A DNA stretch of 64,000 nucleotides from Desulfitobacterium chlororespirans DSM 11544. Its GTDB lineage: Bacteria; Bacillota; Desulfitobacteriia; Desulfitobacteriales; Desulfitobacteriaceae. The stretch lies in assembly GCF_900143285.1 (NCBI RefSeq), contig NZ_FRDN01000012.1, positions 138,819 through 202,818 of the forward strand, given 5' to 3'. Below are positions 52,962 to 60,503 of this stretch, in pieces. Position 1 is the first letter of the stretch; each line of letters starts with the position of its first letter. The translations under genes were made by a program, and so were the position numbers. The notes below the pieces were generated by a model. It had not been told where the DNA came from. It was given only the letters and a program-made list of their open reading frames with translations, and searched no databases.

Positions 52962-53420
52962 TTAAACAATTTTACTGAGTTGCCCCGGGACTTTGTCATA
53001 ATGGCAAAAAGCTGATTCCTCTATGGTAAGCACGTATTGTACCCCTTCCAAGACCTTATTCTGTCTTTCACGGGGGCTTAAATCAGGATTCCGCAATGTC
53101 TCCAGATGGTCAAGAACAGCTGGAAAAACAGTAAATTGATGAATGTCCTGGGTGCCTGTAAAATGGAATTGATACATATAACGGTGAGTCTCCTCGATGA
53201 TCAGAGCATGCCGTCCAATGGTGGCTTTATTCAAGACCTGTATGGCATCCAAGGCACAGGACTGGGTATAGGCTTTGACAAGGCATTCCGAGTCAGGAGC
53301 GGGGCGCATTCCCATCTCCCTTTGCGCCAACTGGGCGATCCGATAACCAAGAGCTATATCTGGACAAGTATGCCCATGAAAGTCTATGACAAGTTCCCAA
53401 GGGGTTTTTTCTACGCACAT
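52962..53420 (-). CDS. FmdE-domain protein
   Basis: 152 residues of the FmdE (formylmethanofuran dehydrogenase subunit E) domain: VIDFHGHTCPDIALGYRIAQLA, with His and Cys metal ligands (FHGHTCP), and ALDAIQVLNKATIG. Outside methanogens such proteins occur in molybdenum- or tungsten-enzyme contexts but their job is unknown. The zinc-ribbon C-terminus of longer FmdE proteins is absent. GTG/ATG start at 53420 after GGGAGGG. Confidence 0.85.
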   Translation of the reverse strand: MCVEKTPWELVIDFHGHTCPDIALGYRIAQLAQREMGMRPAPDSECLVKAYTQSCALDAIQVLNKATIGRHALIIEETHRYMYQFHFTGTQDIHQFTVFPAVLDHLETLRNPDLSPRERQNKVLEGVQYVLTIEESAFCHYDKVPGQLSKIV

Positions 53421-53534
53421 AAAAATTCCCTCCCTATTGCTTTTGTTAGTCTTACTTTTATTCTAACGCTAAAAGGAGGGATTTGAAAGTCAATTATCGT
53501 AATTCTCAAAAAAGACTGTTCACAAAGAGGAATT

Positions 53535-53903
53535 CTATCCCCGGGCTACCACTCCGATGATTCCGCCTGCTGCGCCGGCTGCCAGGATGATGATGGACTT
53601 CTCACCAAAATTCAGCCAGGAGGGTGTGTCAGGACTTAAGACAGTGAATAAGAGGAGCAACAGCAGTATAAAGCCGGCTCCGATACCAATGCCGTAAAAC
53701 AATCCCTTCATACCGGCACGATAGGTTGTGATGGCCGCTGCCAAAAACACGCTCGTGCCCAGAATGATGTTATAGACCAGGGACGATTCTTGAAGCGGGG
53801 TTAAGGTGAGTACTAAACCAAGAATTAAGGAAATCAACAGGGCAATCCCGGCTGCAAGCGCAATGCCTTTGAAAACTAACCCGAAGTGAAAGGATTTGGG
53901 CAT
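53535..53903 (-). CDS. TIGR04086-type small membrane protein
   Basis: 122 residues with four hydrophobic segments (GLVFKGIALAAGIALLISLILGLVL, LVYNIILGTSVFLAAAITTY, GLFYGIGIGAGFILLLLLLF, SIIILAAGAAGGIIGVVA). The AAITTYRAGMKG loop resembles the family I recall as TIGR04086/YrzE. Function unknown. Confidence 0.75.
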   Translation of the reverse strand: MPKSFHFGLVFKGIALAAGIALLISLILGLVLTLTPLQESSLVYNIILGTSVFLAAAITTYRAGMKGLFYGIGIGAGFILLLLLLFTVLSPDTPSWLNFGEKSIIILAAGAAGGIIGVVARG

Positions 53904-54084
53904 ATCTCATACCTCCTTCGACTAATAGAATCTATGCGCTAACTGGATAGAGTATGCGAAGGAATAAAATAGGACCTAATTGTGAAAAAGAATAAATAAT
54001 CTACTGATATAATTGGATTTTTCTAGAAAAGGGGTTATAATAAGATAAGAATTATCGGTATTATCAGGCAGGGGAGATGGTTTC

Positions 54085-54567
54085 TTGGCCTTAAGAGACA
54101 AAACCAACCAAAGATTTAAGGAGTTTTTTGAAAAACAGTCCAAAAGAAATGATGGAAAAGAATTTGAAATCTCCTTTTCGGAAATTCAACGGGAGACCGG
54201 AGCGGCGAGCAGCACCATGAAACGGGCCATTGAGGCTTTAACTGAGGAAGGCTGGCTTGGGGTAAAACCAGGTCGCAATACTCGCTATGGACTGTTCAAG
54301 CTATTGCAAGTGGAAGCTGAAACGGCTGAGGCATTACCTGGAGCACCAGAACCCTCCGCACCAATGTATGAGTCTACCCGGGATTTCTCTCCTGCTCCAG
54401 CCAGCGATTCGGGCAGTGGTTTTTCTGCCCTGGCGAGTGAGTCAAGAATACAGGAACTGGAACATCTTATCGATGGTCTGCGCCGTAGATTAAGAGCGCA
54501 GGAAATGACGATCGCACTGCTTCAGGATCGTATGGCAGAAATTGAAGACAAGCTGTATAAAAGATAA
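54085..54567 (+). CDS. winged-helix DNA-binding protein with coiled-coil tail
   Basis: 160 residues. Residues ~20-75 form a winged helix resembling plasmid/phage-type replication or GntR-like readers (FEISFSEIQRETGAASSTMKRAIEALTEEGWLGVKPGRNTRYGLF). Residues ~80-115 are a Pro/Ala linker, and ~118-160 a coiled coil (ELEHLIDGLRRRLRAQEMTIALLQDRMAEIEDKL). TTG start with GGGGAGATGG upstream. Target unknown; it lies directly upstream of the 6S RNA gene. Confidence 0.7.
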   Translation: MALRDKTNQRFKEFFEKQSKRNDGKEFEISFSEIQRETGAASSTMKRAIEALTEEGWLGVKPGRNTRYGLFKLLQVEAETAEALPGAPEPSAPMYESTRDFSPAPASDSGSGFSALASESRIQELEHLIDGLRRRLRAQEMTIALLQDRMAEIEDKLYKR

Positions 54568-54619
54568 ATTTCCAACTCTTTCATGATGTTTTTTGAAACA
54601 TTAGTGATATAATAAATGT

Positions 54620-54792
54620 GAATCCTGCGTTGTTCGTAGAATATCTTGGTTTTGATCCTATTTATGACAAGGGAACTGATATGATGAGCTCAGTACACCA
54701 GGCCCCACTTGTAGGGGAAGGTGGAAGCGTTCGTCTAGGTGCCCACCTGCGAGAGCAGGGTCAGAAACCTGGAGTTTTACGGCAAGGCGGGG
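54620..54792 (+). ncRNA. ssrS: 6S RNA
   Basis: About 175 nt noncoding, driven by an extended -10 promoter (TGA-TATAAT at 54605-54613). Long closing stem: CCTGCGTTG near 54623 pairs with CAAGGCGGG near 54783, extended by CGTA/TACG. The 5' TTGTTCG and 3' ACGGCA elements match the conserved 6S ends (compare E. coli GUUCG and GGCA). 6S RNA binds sigma-70 holoenzyme and mimics an open promoter. Terminator immediately downstream. Confidence 0.78.
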
Positions 54793-54828
54793 ATGGTAGG
54801 GAATTTCCCTACCATTGTTTTATTTTTT
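54793..54828 (+). terminator. terminator of 6S RNA
   Basis: ATGGTAGGGAA (54793-54803) pairs with TTCCCTACCAT (54805-54815), minimal loop, then TGTTTTATTTTTT. Confidence 0.85.
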
Positions 54829-54899
54829 GCTGATGATGTCATAATAGTCTTTTCGACTTTAATTAAAAAATTCATAAATAAAAATCATAGGGGGGCAAA

Positions 54900-55553
54900 A
54901 TGGTCAAACTAATCTTTACCCGACATGGCGAAACCCTTTGGAATATTGAAGGGCGCGTGCAAGGAGCAATGGATTCTCCGCTTACAGAAAAGGGGATTCT
55001 CCAGGCTCGCAAGGTGGGGCAGCGTTTGCGCAAAGAAGGGATCACCCGTATTTATTCCAGCGACTTACCACGTGCCCATGCCACGGCCGATGAAATACGG
55101 AAGGCTGTTGGCATAGAAGAAATTCTCCTCGATCCGGCCTTGCGGGAATTATCTTTTGGAGAATGGGAAGGCAGGAATTGGTGGGATTTACGGCAGCGTT
55201 ATCCAGAGCTCTTTACCCTGTGGGACACCGGACCCCATCAGGTACAGATTCCTGGAGCAGAGAGCATGTGGGAGGTCAGTGAACGGGCTTGGCAGTTTGT
55301 TCAGGAGCTGCCCCGGCTTCATGACGGTGAAACTCTCTGTGTCGTCACCCATGGGATGACCCTGCAGCTCATTGTTAAGAAAGCTCTGGGGATTCCGGTG
55401 GAGCAATGGAACGATGTTCCCTGGCAACATAATACGGCTGTGAATATTTTTGAGTTTTATGAAGACGGCCGTATCCATCCCATTTTGCTTGCCGATCACA
55501 CCCATTTGGATGATGATATTAAGTCGGCCAGCGGTTTTACCTCAAAAAAATAG
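54900..55553 (+). CDS. histidine phosphatase (phosphoglycerate mutase-like)
   Basis: 217 residues of the dPGM/CobC superfamily: IFTRHGETLWNIEGRVQG (phospho-His), SSDLPRAHATADEI, ELSFGEWEGRNWWDLRQRYP, VVTHGMTLQLIV (second His). The family includes cofactor-dependent mutases, CobC and broad phosphatases; the FGEWEG motif is like CobC/GpmB relatives. Substrate not resolved. Site GGGGGG upstream. Confidence 0.87.
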   Translation: MVKLIFTRHGETLWNIEGRVQGAMDSPLTEKGILQARKVGQRLRKEGITRIYSSDLPRAHATADEIRKAVGIEEILLDPALRELSFGEWEGRNWWDLRQRYPELFTLWDTGPHQVQIPGAESMWEVSERAWQFVQELPRLHDGETLCVVTHGMTLQLIVKKALGIPVEQWNDVPWQHNTAVNIFEFYEDGRIHPILLADHTHLDDDIKSASGFTSKK

Positions 55554-55627
55554 CCGGAGTAATCTGTGGCCGCTGAAGAACTTGTAGTTTTGATGGAGCA
55601 TTATAAAAGAGTTTATAAAAATAAAAA

Positions 55628-55672
55628 TACGACCCTCGCCCCCAATGGTTAGGGGGAGGGTCGTATTTTTTG
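55628..55672. terminator. bidirectional terminator
   Basis: AAAAATACGACCCTC ... GAGGGTCGTATTTTT, 15-bp stem with CCCCC/GGGGG continuing inward. Serves both convergent genes. Confidence 0.9.
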
Positions 55673-55674
55673 TT

Positions 55675-56094
55675 TCATTTCATAATACTATTTTTTGGAG
55701 TATCTGGTGAAAACGGTTCCGGTCCCCAATGGTTGTCTTTGGGCCAATAATACGCTGCACTTCCTGCAAGCGTTTCTGGCATTACGAGCCAATATCCTGG
55801 TATTTCTGTCAATTCGAACTTGATTCCATCACTGTCTGTTAAAAGTCCAAGCTCCTTTGCATTTACATTCATATATCTTAACAAAATCTTGGCGTATAGC
55901 TTACGGTCTTCAAGAGATAGACTATCGAAGCCTTCTTGCGTGATATGTACAGGAGCATCAACAAACTTCTGCAACTCAGGGTTTGTTGAAACAGTACTTG
56001 CCCCAGCTACCCCTTGATAAGAATTATTTCTAGTAACCGCATAGATTTCTACAGTTCTTCCAGGCTGGTAACATGGGTATTGAAGCGTGAACAC
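55675..56094 (-). CDS. hypothetical protein, possibly truncated
   Basis: 139 residues, not recognised. Aromatic- and Pro-rich (YPCYQPGRTVEIYAVTRNNSYQG near the start, WPKDNHWGPEPFSPD at the end). No signal peptide in the present reading. GTG 56094 has only a weak site; the absence of an N-terminal leader on a protein with this secreted-looking composition raises the possibility of a gene cut at its 5' end. Its codon use and A/T-rich flanks differ from neighbours. Confidence 0.4.
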   Translation of the reverse strand: MFTLQYPCYQPGRTVEIYAVTRNNSYQGVAGASTVSTNPELQKFVDAPVHITQEGFDSLSLEDRKLYAKILLRYMNVNAKELGLLTDSDGIKFELTEIPGYWLVMPETLAGSAAYYWPKDNHWGPEPFSPDTPKNSIMK

Positions 56095-56183
56095 TCTATG
56101 TATAACTCTCTTTAGCTATAATTATGACGAGATCAAGAGGTAAATTCAAACCGTTTTTTCTAGTAATTTCTCCTGGAAAAAGG

Positions 56184-56214
56184 TGCGGCTCCCTCAATTT
56201 TTGAGGAAGCCGTA
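56184..56214 (-). terminator. terminator of the PLD-like lipoprotein gene
   Basis: CGGCT-CCTCAA pairs with TTGAGG-AGCCG with one C/A bulge. On the minus strand it is followed by CACCTTTTT. Confidence 0.7.
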
Positions 56215-56257
56215 TATATCTGTGAATTTTCATGGCGAGGATCATGAGTGAGTTTTT

Positions 56258-57307
56258 TCAGCCCGGCTCCTGCCCGGGAGGCGTGGGTGAGCTATTCAAC
56301 CAGTCCTGGTCAAATTTCACGATGAGCTCTTGGCTGGCCGCGGGAGAGGGAGCCGCAATGGCGACTTCATGATTCATCACAAAGGCCTTATACCCCCATC
56401 CGGAACTACTTAAGGTAAACGTCTGGCGATCGAAAATCCCTAAATTAATCTCAAGGGGAGGATGGGCGGACGAATCATAATACCGAATCTGAACACCGGC
56501 AGCTTGGAGACTTTCGATATCATTCTGGTAACTCTTCGGCATAATACCGGAGTCCACGATGAGTTTAATGTCCACTCCTTTGGCCGCGGCATCGATCAAG
56601 GCTTGGAGAATATCTGAATCGGTCACATGGGAAACAATGATCCAAATATTCGTAGTGCTCTTTTGAATTTGGTCAAGAAGTTTCTGTTTTATATTGGTAT
56701 TGGCTAGAACGGAGATATTATCTTCAGTTAATTCAGTGGTTTTGGGGATATCCAAGGATAGGGTTGTTGTAAAAATCCAATCCCGATTAAATACGGTGCT
56801 GGCCAGTTTCCAGGCGGAACGCTCAGATAAATGAACGGCTAGATTATGAGAATTAAATCCTTTCTCAGTCCATGGGAAAGAATAGACCATAGCCTCTCTT
56901 AAATCCACGATCAGGAATTTAGCTTCATTGGTCTGTCCTTTTTGAGCAGGGTAATACTGTACGGAGATATTGTTGCTTTTAAATTCATTGAGAGTGGTTT
57001 TATTGGGAGTTTCAAACTGGTCAAGCAATATTCTTATTTCGATACCGCTGGCAGCTTTTTGGATGATCAAGGCCTTGAGTTCCGGATCGGAAAAGATCTT
57101 TTGCTCTACATAGATGGATTTTTGGGCTGAGGTGATCAGCTCTTTAGTTTTTTCCCGTGCGGTCTTACCGTCAAAATACAGGGCTTCAGCAGAAAGGTTG
57201 GATAGGGGGACCTCTTCATCTTTTACAAACAGGCTCTTTATATCTAATGAGCATCCTGTAAGGAAAAGGCAAAGAATTAGAATAAGCGGGAGAAACCGTT
57301 TCCTCAT
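56258..57307 (-). CDS. phospholipase D-like lipoprotein with degraded HKD motifs
   Basis: 349 residues. Lipobox LTGC (Cys19). Two PLD-fold halves: half one DQFETPNKTTLNEFKSNNI...EAKFLIVDLREAMVYSF, half two VDSGIMPKSYQNDIESLQAAG...HPPLEINLGIFDRQTFTLSSSGWG. Active PLD enzymes need HxK-x4-D in each half; here the His is Glu/Ala (EAKFLIVD) and the second half keeps His but lacks Lys (HPPLEINLGIFD). Phosphodiesterase activity is therefore doubtful. ATG 57307 follows GGAG; divergent from the M28 peptidase. Confidence 0.85.
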   Translation of the reverse strand: MRKRFLPLILILCLFLTGCSLDIKSLFVKDEEVPLSNLSAEALYFDGKTAREKTKELITSAQKSIYVEQKIFSDPELKALIIQKAASGIEIRILLDQFETPNKTTLNEFKSNNISVQYYPAQKGQTNEAKFLIVDLREAMVYSFPWTEKGFNSHNLAVHLSERSAWKLASTVFNRDWIFTTTLSLDIPKTTELTEDNISVLANTNIKQKLLDQIQKSTTNIWIIVSHVTDSDILQALIDAAAKGVDIKLIVDSGIMPKSYQNDIESLQAAGVQIRYYDSSAHPPLEINLGIFDRQTFTLSSSGWGYKAFVMNHEVAIAAPSPAASQELIVKFDQDWLNSSPTPPGQEPG

Positions 57308-57464
57308 AAGCTCTTCGACTCCTATGTACACATTATTTCATTGGCTCCGGACTTTTCTTCTATTATAACATAAAGAGTCCTGTTCCAAAAATCTGGTTGG
57401 CATAGATTTTTATCTTTTTACATAGACATTCACAAGCACAGAAATGTAAAGGGGCAGGATCTTG

Positions 57465-59792
57465 ATGAGAAAAAATAAACACGGGTTTCTCTTAGTGGTC
57501 ATAATCCTGTTTGTGTTTTGTTCACTAAATTTACCTCAGCCGCTGACGCCTATGGCTTACAATAGCGCCCCAGCCTCGGGGAAGGTGTCCAAAGACTTCT
57601 CAGCAGATAAAGCTTATGAGCATATTCTGCATTTATCGGAAAAGATCGGTCCCCGGCCGGCCGGAAGTCCAAATGAAACTAAAGCGGCTCAATATCTGTA
57701 CTATATGCTGGAACAATATGGATGGAAGGTGCGGGAGCAGCCCTTCAGCAAGATTGTGGGTAATGCCAATCCTCTTCAGCCCGAGCATAAAATTCAAGTG
57801 ATCAACAGTCAGAACATTATCGCCGAATTGCCAGGGGCCTCACCGGAAACCATTCTCCTGGGGGCTCATTATGACAGCGCCGATGTTTCAACTCCAGGGG
57901 CGATTGATAACGCTTCCGGGGTGGGCGTGCTGTTGGAAATAGCGCGTATCTTAGGCCAGGAAAAGCATCAGAAGAGCTACCAAATCGTATTTTTTGGAGC
58001 AGAAGAAAATGGTTTGGTAGGTTCACAGTATTTTACTGCTCAAAGCGATTTGTCGGCGATCCAGTGGATGTTGAATTTGGACATGGTGGGCACTCCCCTG
58101 GAGATTGATATCGCCGGAAAGACATCAGCACCCCCGGAATTGGTGGATAAGGTCGTAACGCTCGCCCGTCAGGAACAAATTCCTTTTCATATCAGCCGAG
58201 ATTTTGCAGTGATGACCAGGGAAGGTTCACAAGGAGGGGCCAGCGACTTCAGCCCTTTCCTGGATCAAAGCATACCTGCTCTTGGTCTGGGCATTGCCGG
58301 CCGCGCGGAGGGGTACTATCATCGGCCTGAGGATCGGATTGAGCGGGTCACTTTACAAAGCCTGGATACTATGGGCAAGTTCATTCCTAAGCTTATCGAG
58401 TCTGTGGAAGTGACGGGGAGCGGTCAGAAAACCTGGGATTCCTATTATTTGCCGTTCCAGCTGGGATCCTTCGTCGTGATCATACCGACTTTAGGGCTGA
58501 GGATACTTTTTATCCTTACCATTTTCTTTACCGTATTCTCTGTTTCCCGAAGTTTCCGTGAACAAGAACCTTTCATGCAAGGACATCTCAAGGAGTATGT
58601 GCTGGTCGGCGTAGGTATTCCCGTTGCCGCTTTTCTAGTGAGTTTCTTAAGTGGTGCCGGCGAAGAGTTATGGCAGCTGCTCAAAGGCAGGATCTATCTA
58701 TGGCAGGCCTATCCCGGAGTATTTTTAACCCTGAGGGTTATCTTGGTAGTATGTGCACTGCTGCTCGCTTTGAGGCTGTTAAGAAGCTTACCCCGACCTA
58801 AAGGAGGCAAACTCTATTGGTTGATTGGTGTCTTGGTCTTAACTCTTCTCACGATTATTTTAGCACTTTATCGAATTGATTTAGCCTTCCCCTTTCTTTT
58901 CTGGCTGCTTTGTTTTAATCTATTCCTTTATTATCCAAGCATCATTTTATTGTTTATGGGGCCTTATTTTATCTATAAGACCCATTGGGAGCTCTTAAAT
59001 TCTCAACAATGGTCCAGCTTTTATGAAACCATTCATCATTACCCAATAGTGTTTATCGTCCTCTATGGACTGCTCTTTATCCCAGTTATTTTAGGGGCCT
59101 TATATATCCTTGAAACAGGGAAAAGACCTTGGGAGCAAATGCTCAAGCGGCTGCTTATTCCCGCTCTGTTGGTAAGTGTTGGCTGTGTTCTCGGGACGGG
59201 TTTGATCCCAAATTACAGTAGAGCCAACCCTCAGCCGATCACTGTTCAAAAAGTCTGGACGGAATCGGAAGGGGTTATACTCAGAGTATCCAGTACCGAC
59301 ACCCTCCCCAAGAATCTCCTTAAAGAGCTTGATTCCCAGGAGACCAAGGTTGGGGAAGACAAAAAAGTGCTTGAGTTGCCGATACCCTCTGAAAAAGCCC
59401 CCTTGCAGGCCAATGTCTCTGTCACCGACACCGGCGAGCGTCTCCTGAACTTCAAAATGGCTATGAAATATGGACGGGATCCCTATTTAGTAAGAATAAA
59501 ACTGGAAAGTAAAAAACCCTTTAAAATTCAGGAGATGGATGATTTTGTTCCTATTGCCAAGCTGCCCAAAAAGATTGCTCTGGAAGGTAAGGAGCGCGAT
59601 GGCAGCTATGCTCTGCTTCTGGAACGGACACCGCCTCATCAAGGGACAATACAGTGGAAGATCGCTGCCGAAGGTATCGTGAAATGCAGTATAGAAGTGG
59701 TGTTTGCCGATCAAACTCCCCGGTACAGCATCAATTTGCCTCATATCTCTCCTGACTATAAAGAAGTATATCAGGATGTTTTTGAATTCTAA
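57465..59792 (+). CDS. M28 family metallopeptidase with membrane domain
   Basis: 775 residues. N-terminal signal/anchor (8-28). Peptidase domain ~45-320: GAHYDSADVSTPGAIDNASGVGVLLEIARIL (Zn ligands His and Asp, catalytic Asp), FFGAEENGLVGSQYF (Glu pair), LNLDMVG, and later SDFSPFLDQ and YYHRPEDRIE (distal His). It is then followed by about eight hydrophobic segments (~340-575) and an outer C-terminal beta-rich part (~580-775). Similar in layout to FrvX/ERAP-like membrane aminopeptidases. Start ATG 57465; TTG 57462 possible. Confidence 0.87.
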   Translation: MRKNKHGFLLVVIILFVFCSLNLPQPLTPMAYNSAPASGKVSKDFSADKAYEHILHLSEKIGPRPAGSPNETKAAQYLYYMLEQYGWKVREQPFSKIVGNANPLQPEHKIQVINSQNIIAELPGASPETILLGAHYDSADVSTPGAIDNASGVGVLLEIARILGQEKHQKSYQIVFFGAEENGLVGSQYFTAQSDLSAIQWMLNLDMVGTPLEIDIAGKTSAPPELVDKVVTLARQEQIPFHISRDFAVMTREGSQGGASDFSPFLDQSIPALGLGIAGRAEGYYHRPEDRIERVTLQSLDTMGKFIPKLIESVEVTGSGQKTWDSYYLPFQLGSFVVIIPTLGLRILFILTIFFTVFSVSRSFREQEPFMQGHLKEYVLVGVGIPVAAFLVSFLSGAGEELWQLLKGRIYLWQAYPGVFLTLRVILVVCALLLALRLLRSLPRPKGGKLYWLIGVLVLTLLTIILALYRIDLAFPFLFWLLCFNLFLYYPSIILLFMGPYFIYKTHWELLNSQQWSSFYETIHHYPIVFIVLYGLLFIPVILGALYILETGKRPWEQMLKRLLIPALLVSVGCVLGTGLIPNYSRANPQPITVQKVWTESEGVILRVSSTDTLPKNLLKELDSQETKVGEDKKVLELPIPSEKAPLQANVSVTDTGERLLNFKMAMKYGRDPYLVRIKLESKKPFKIQEMDDFVPIAKLPKKIALEGKERDGSYALLLERTPPHQGTIQWKIAAEGIVKCSIEVVFADQTPRYSINLPHISPDYKEVYQDVFEF

Positions 59793-59857
59793 CTGCCAAA
59801 TTTCGTCAGCATAGATTACAGAAGTCAAGGTAGAATAATGGTGAGGAGGTTGATGTG

Positions 59858-60097
59858 ATGTACAAAAAGATTGCTGTAGAAGACGGCCTTACCAATGTCG
59901 TTCAAGAATTACATACGGCGGGATTTCATACGATGCCCTTAGAGGAGGAGCCATTAAGGAATGTAAGTGCAGTTGTTGTCAAAGGGGATGGGACTGATAT
60001 ATTAGCGGAGGAAGCCCAGTTCCATGTGCCTGTGGTTCATGCTTCGGGACGGAGCGCTGAAGAAATCGTCGAAATTCTCAGAGACCGATTATCCTAA
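59858..60097 (+). CDS. UPF0180 (YkuS) family protein
   Basis: 79-residue protein matching what I recall of YkuS: IAVEDGLTNVVQELHTAGFHTM, AVVVKGDGTDILAEEAQFHVPVVHASGRSAEEIVEIL. Function unknown. GAGGAGGTTGAT ribosome site. Confidence 0.85.
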   Translation: MYKKIAVEDGLTNVVQELHTAGFHTMPLEEEPLRNVSAVVVKGDGTDILAEEAQFHVPVVHASGRSAEEIVEILRDRLS

Positions 60098-60222
60098 TAG
60101 TCCATTGATGAGGGAGTGTGCAGACACGTCCCTCTTTTATTTAGGCAACAAAACCAGAAAATGCCATAAAATAGAAGGGGAAGTTTTTTAACACTCTAAA
60201 TCTTATGAAAGGGGCGATAACA

Positions 60223-60378
60223 ATGGCCTTTGGCATCATTCCGTTTGGAGTTGGCCTGGGGTTGGGGTTTGGACTAGGTGCTGTAAGCACATCTTATCGA
60301 TACCCCTATCCCGGGTTTTATGGTTATCCGCCGCCACCGCCCTATGGTTACCCATACTCCTATGGGTGGTTTTATTAA
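60223..60378 (+). CDS. Gly/Tyr/Pro-rich small peptide
   Basis: 51 residues: Gly-rich first half (GVGLGLGFGLGA), Tyr/Pro-rich second half (YPYPGFYGYPPPPPYGYPYS). Composition resembles small spore-coat or inner-coat proteins of Firmicutes. Good ribosome site GAAAGGGGCGATAAC. Terminator follows. Coat association is inference. Confidence 0.65.
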   Translation: MAFGIIPFGVGLGLGFGLGAVSTSYRYPYPGFYGYPPPPPYGYPYSYGWFY

Positions 60379-60429
60379 AAACAGAGTTCAATCTGGAGAT
60401 GTCTTGACTAATTAAGTAATTCTAAAAAT

Positions 60430-60460
60430 AAGAAAGAAAGCCGCGGGCTTTCTTTCTTAT
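60430..60460 (+). terminator. terminator after the Gly/Tyr-rich gene
   Basis: AAGAAAGAAAGCC and GGCTTTCTTTCTT form a 13-bp stem around GCG, T-rich on both strands, so it may also end the minus-strand flavoprotein transcript. Confidence 0.85.
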
Positions 60461-60503
60461 TTTGTGCACCTGATATGTGCATTCTCTATATGGTGTATAT
60501 AAA

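Noticed and set aside
54618-54833. 71-residue plus-strand frame over 6S RNA
   Set aside because: The region has RNA structure, its own promoter and terminator, and the frame runs into the terminator hairpin.
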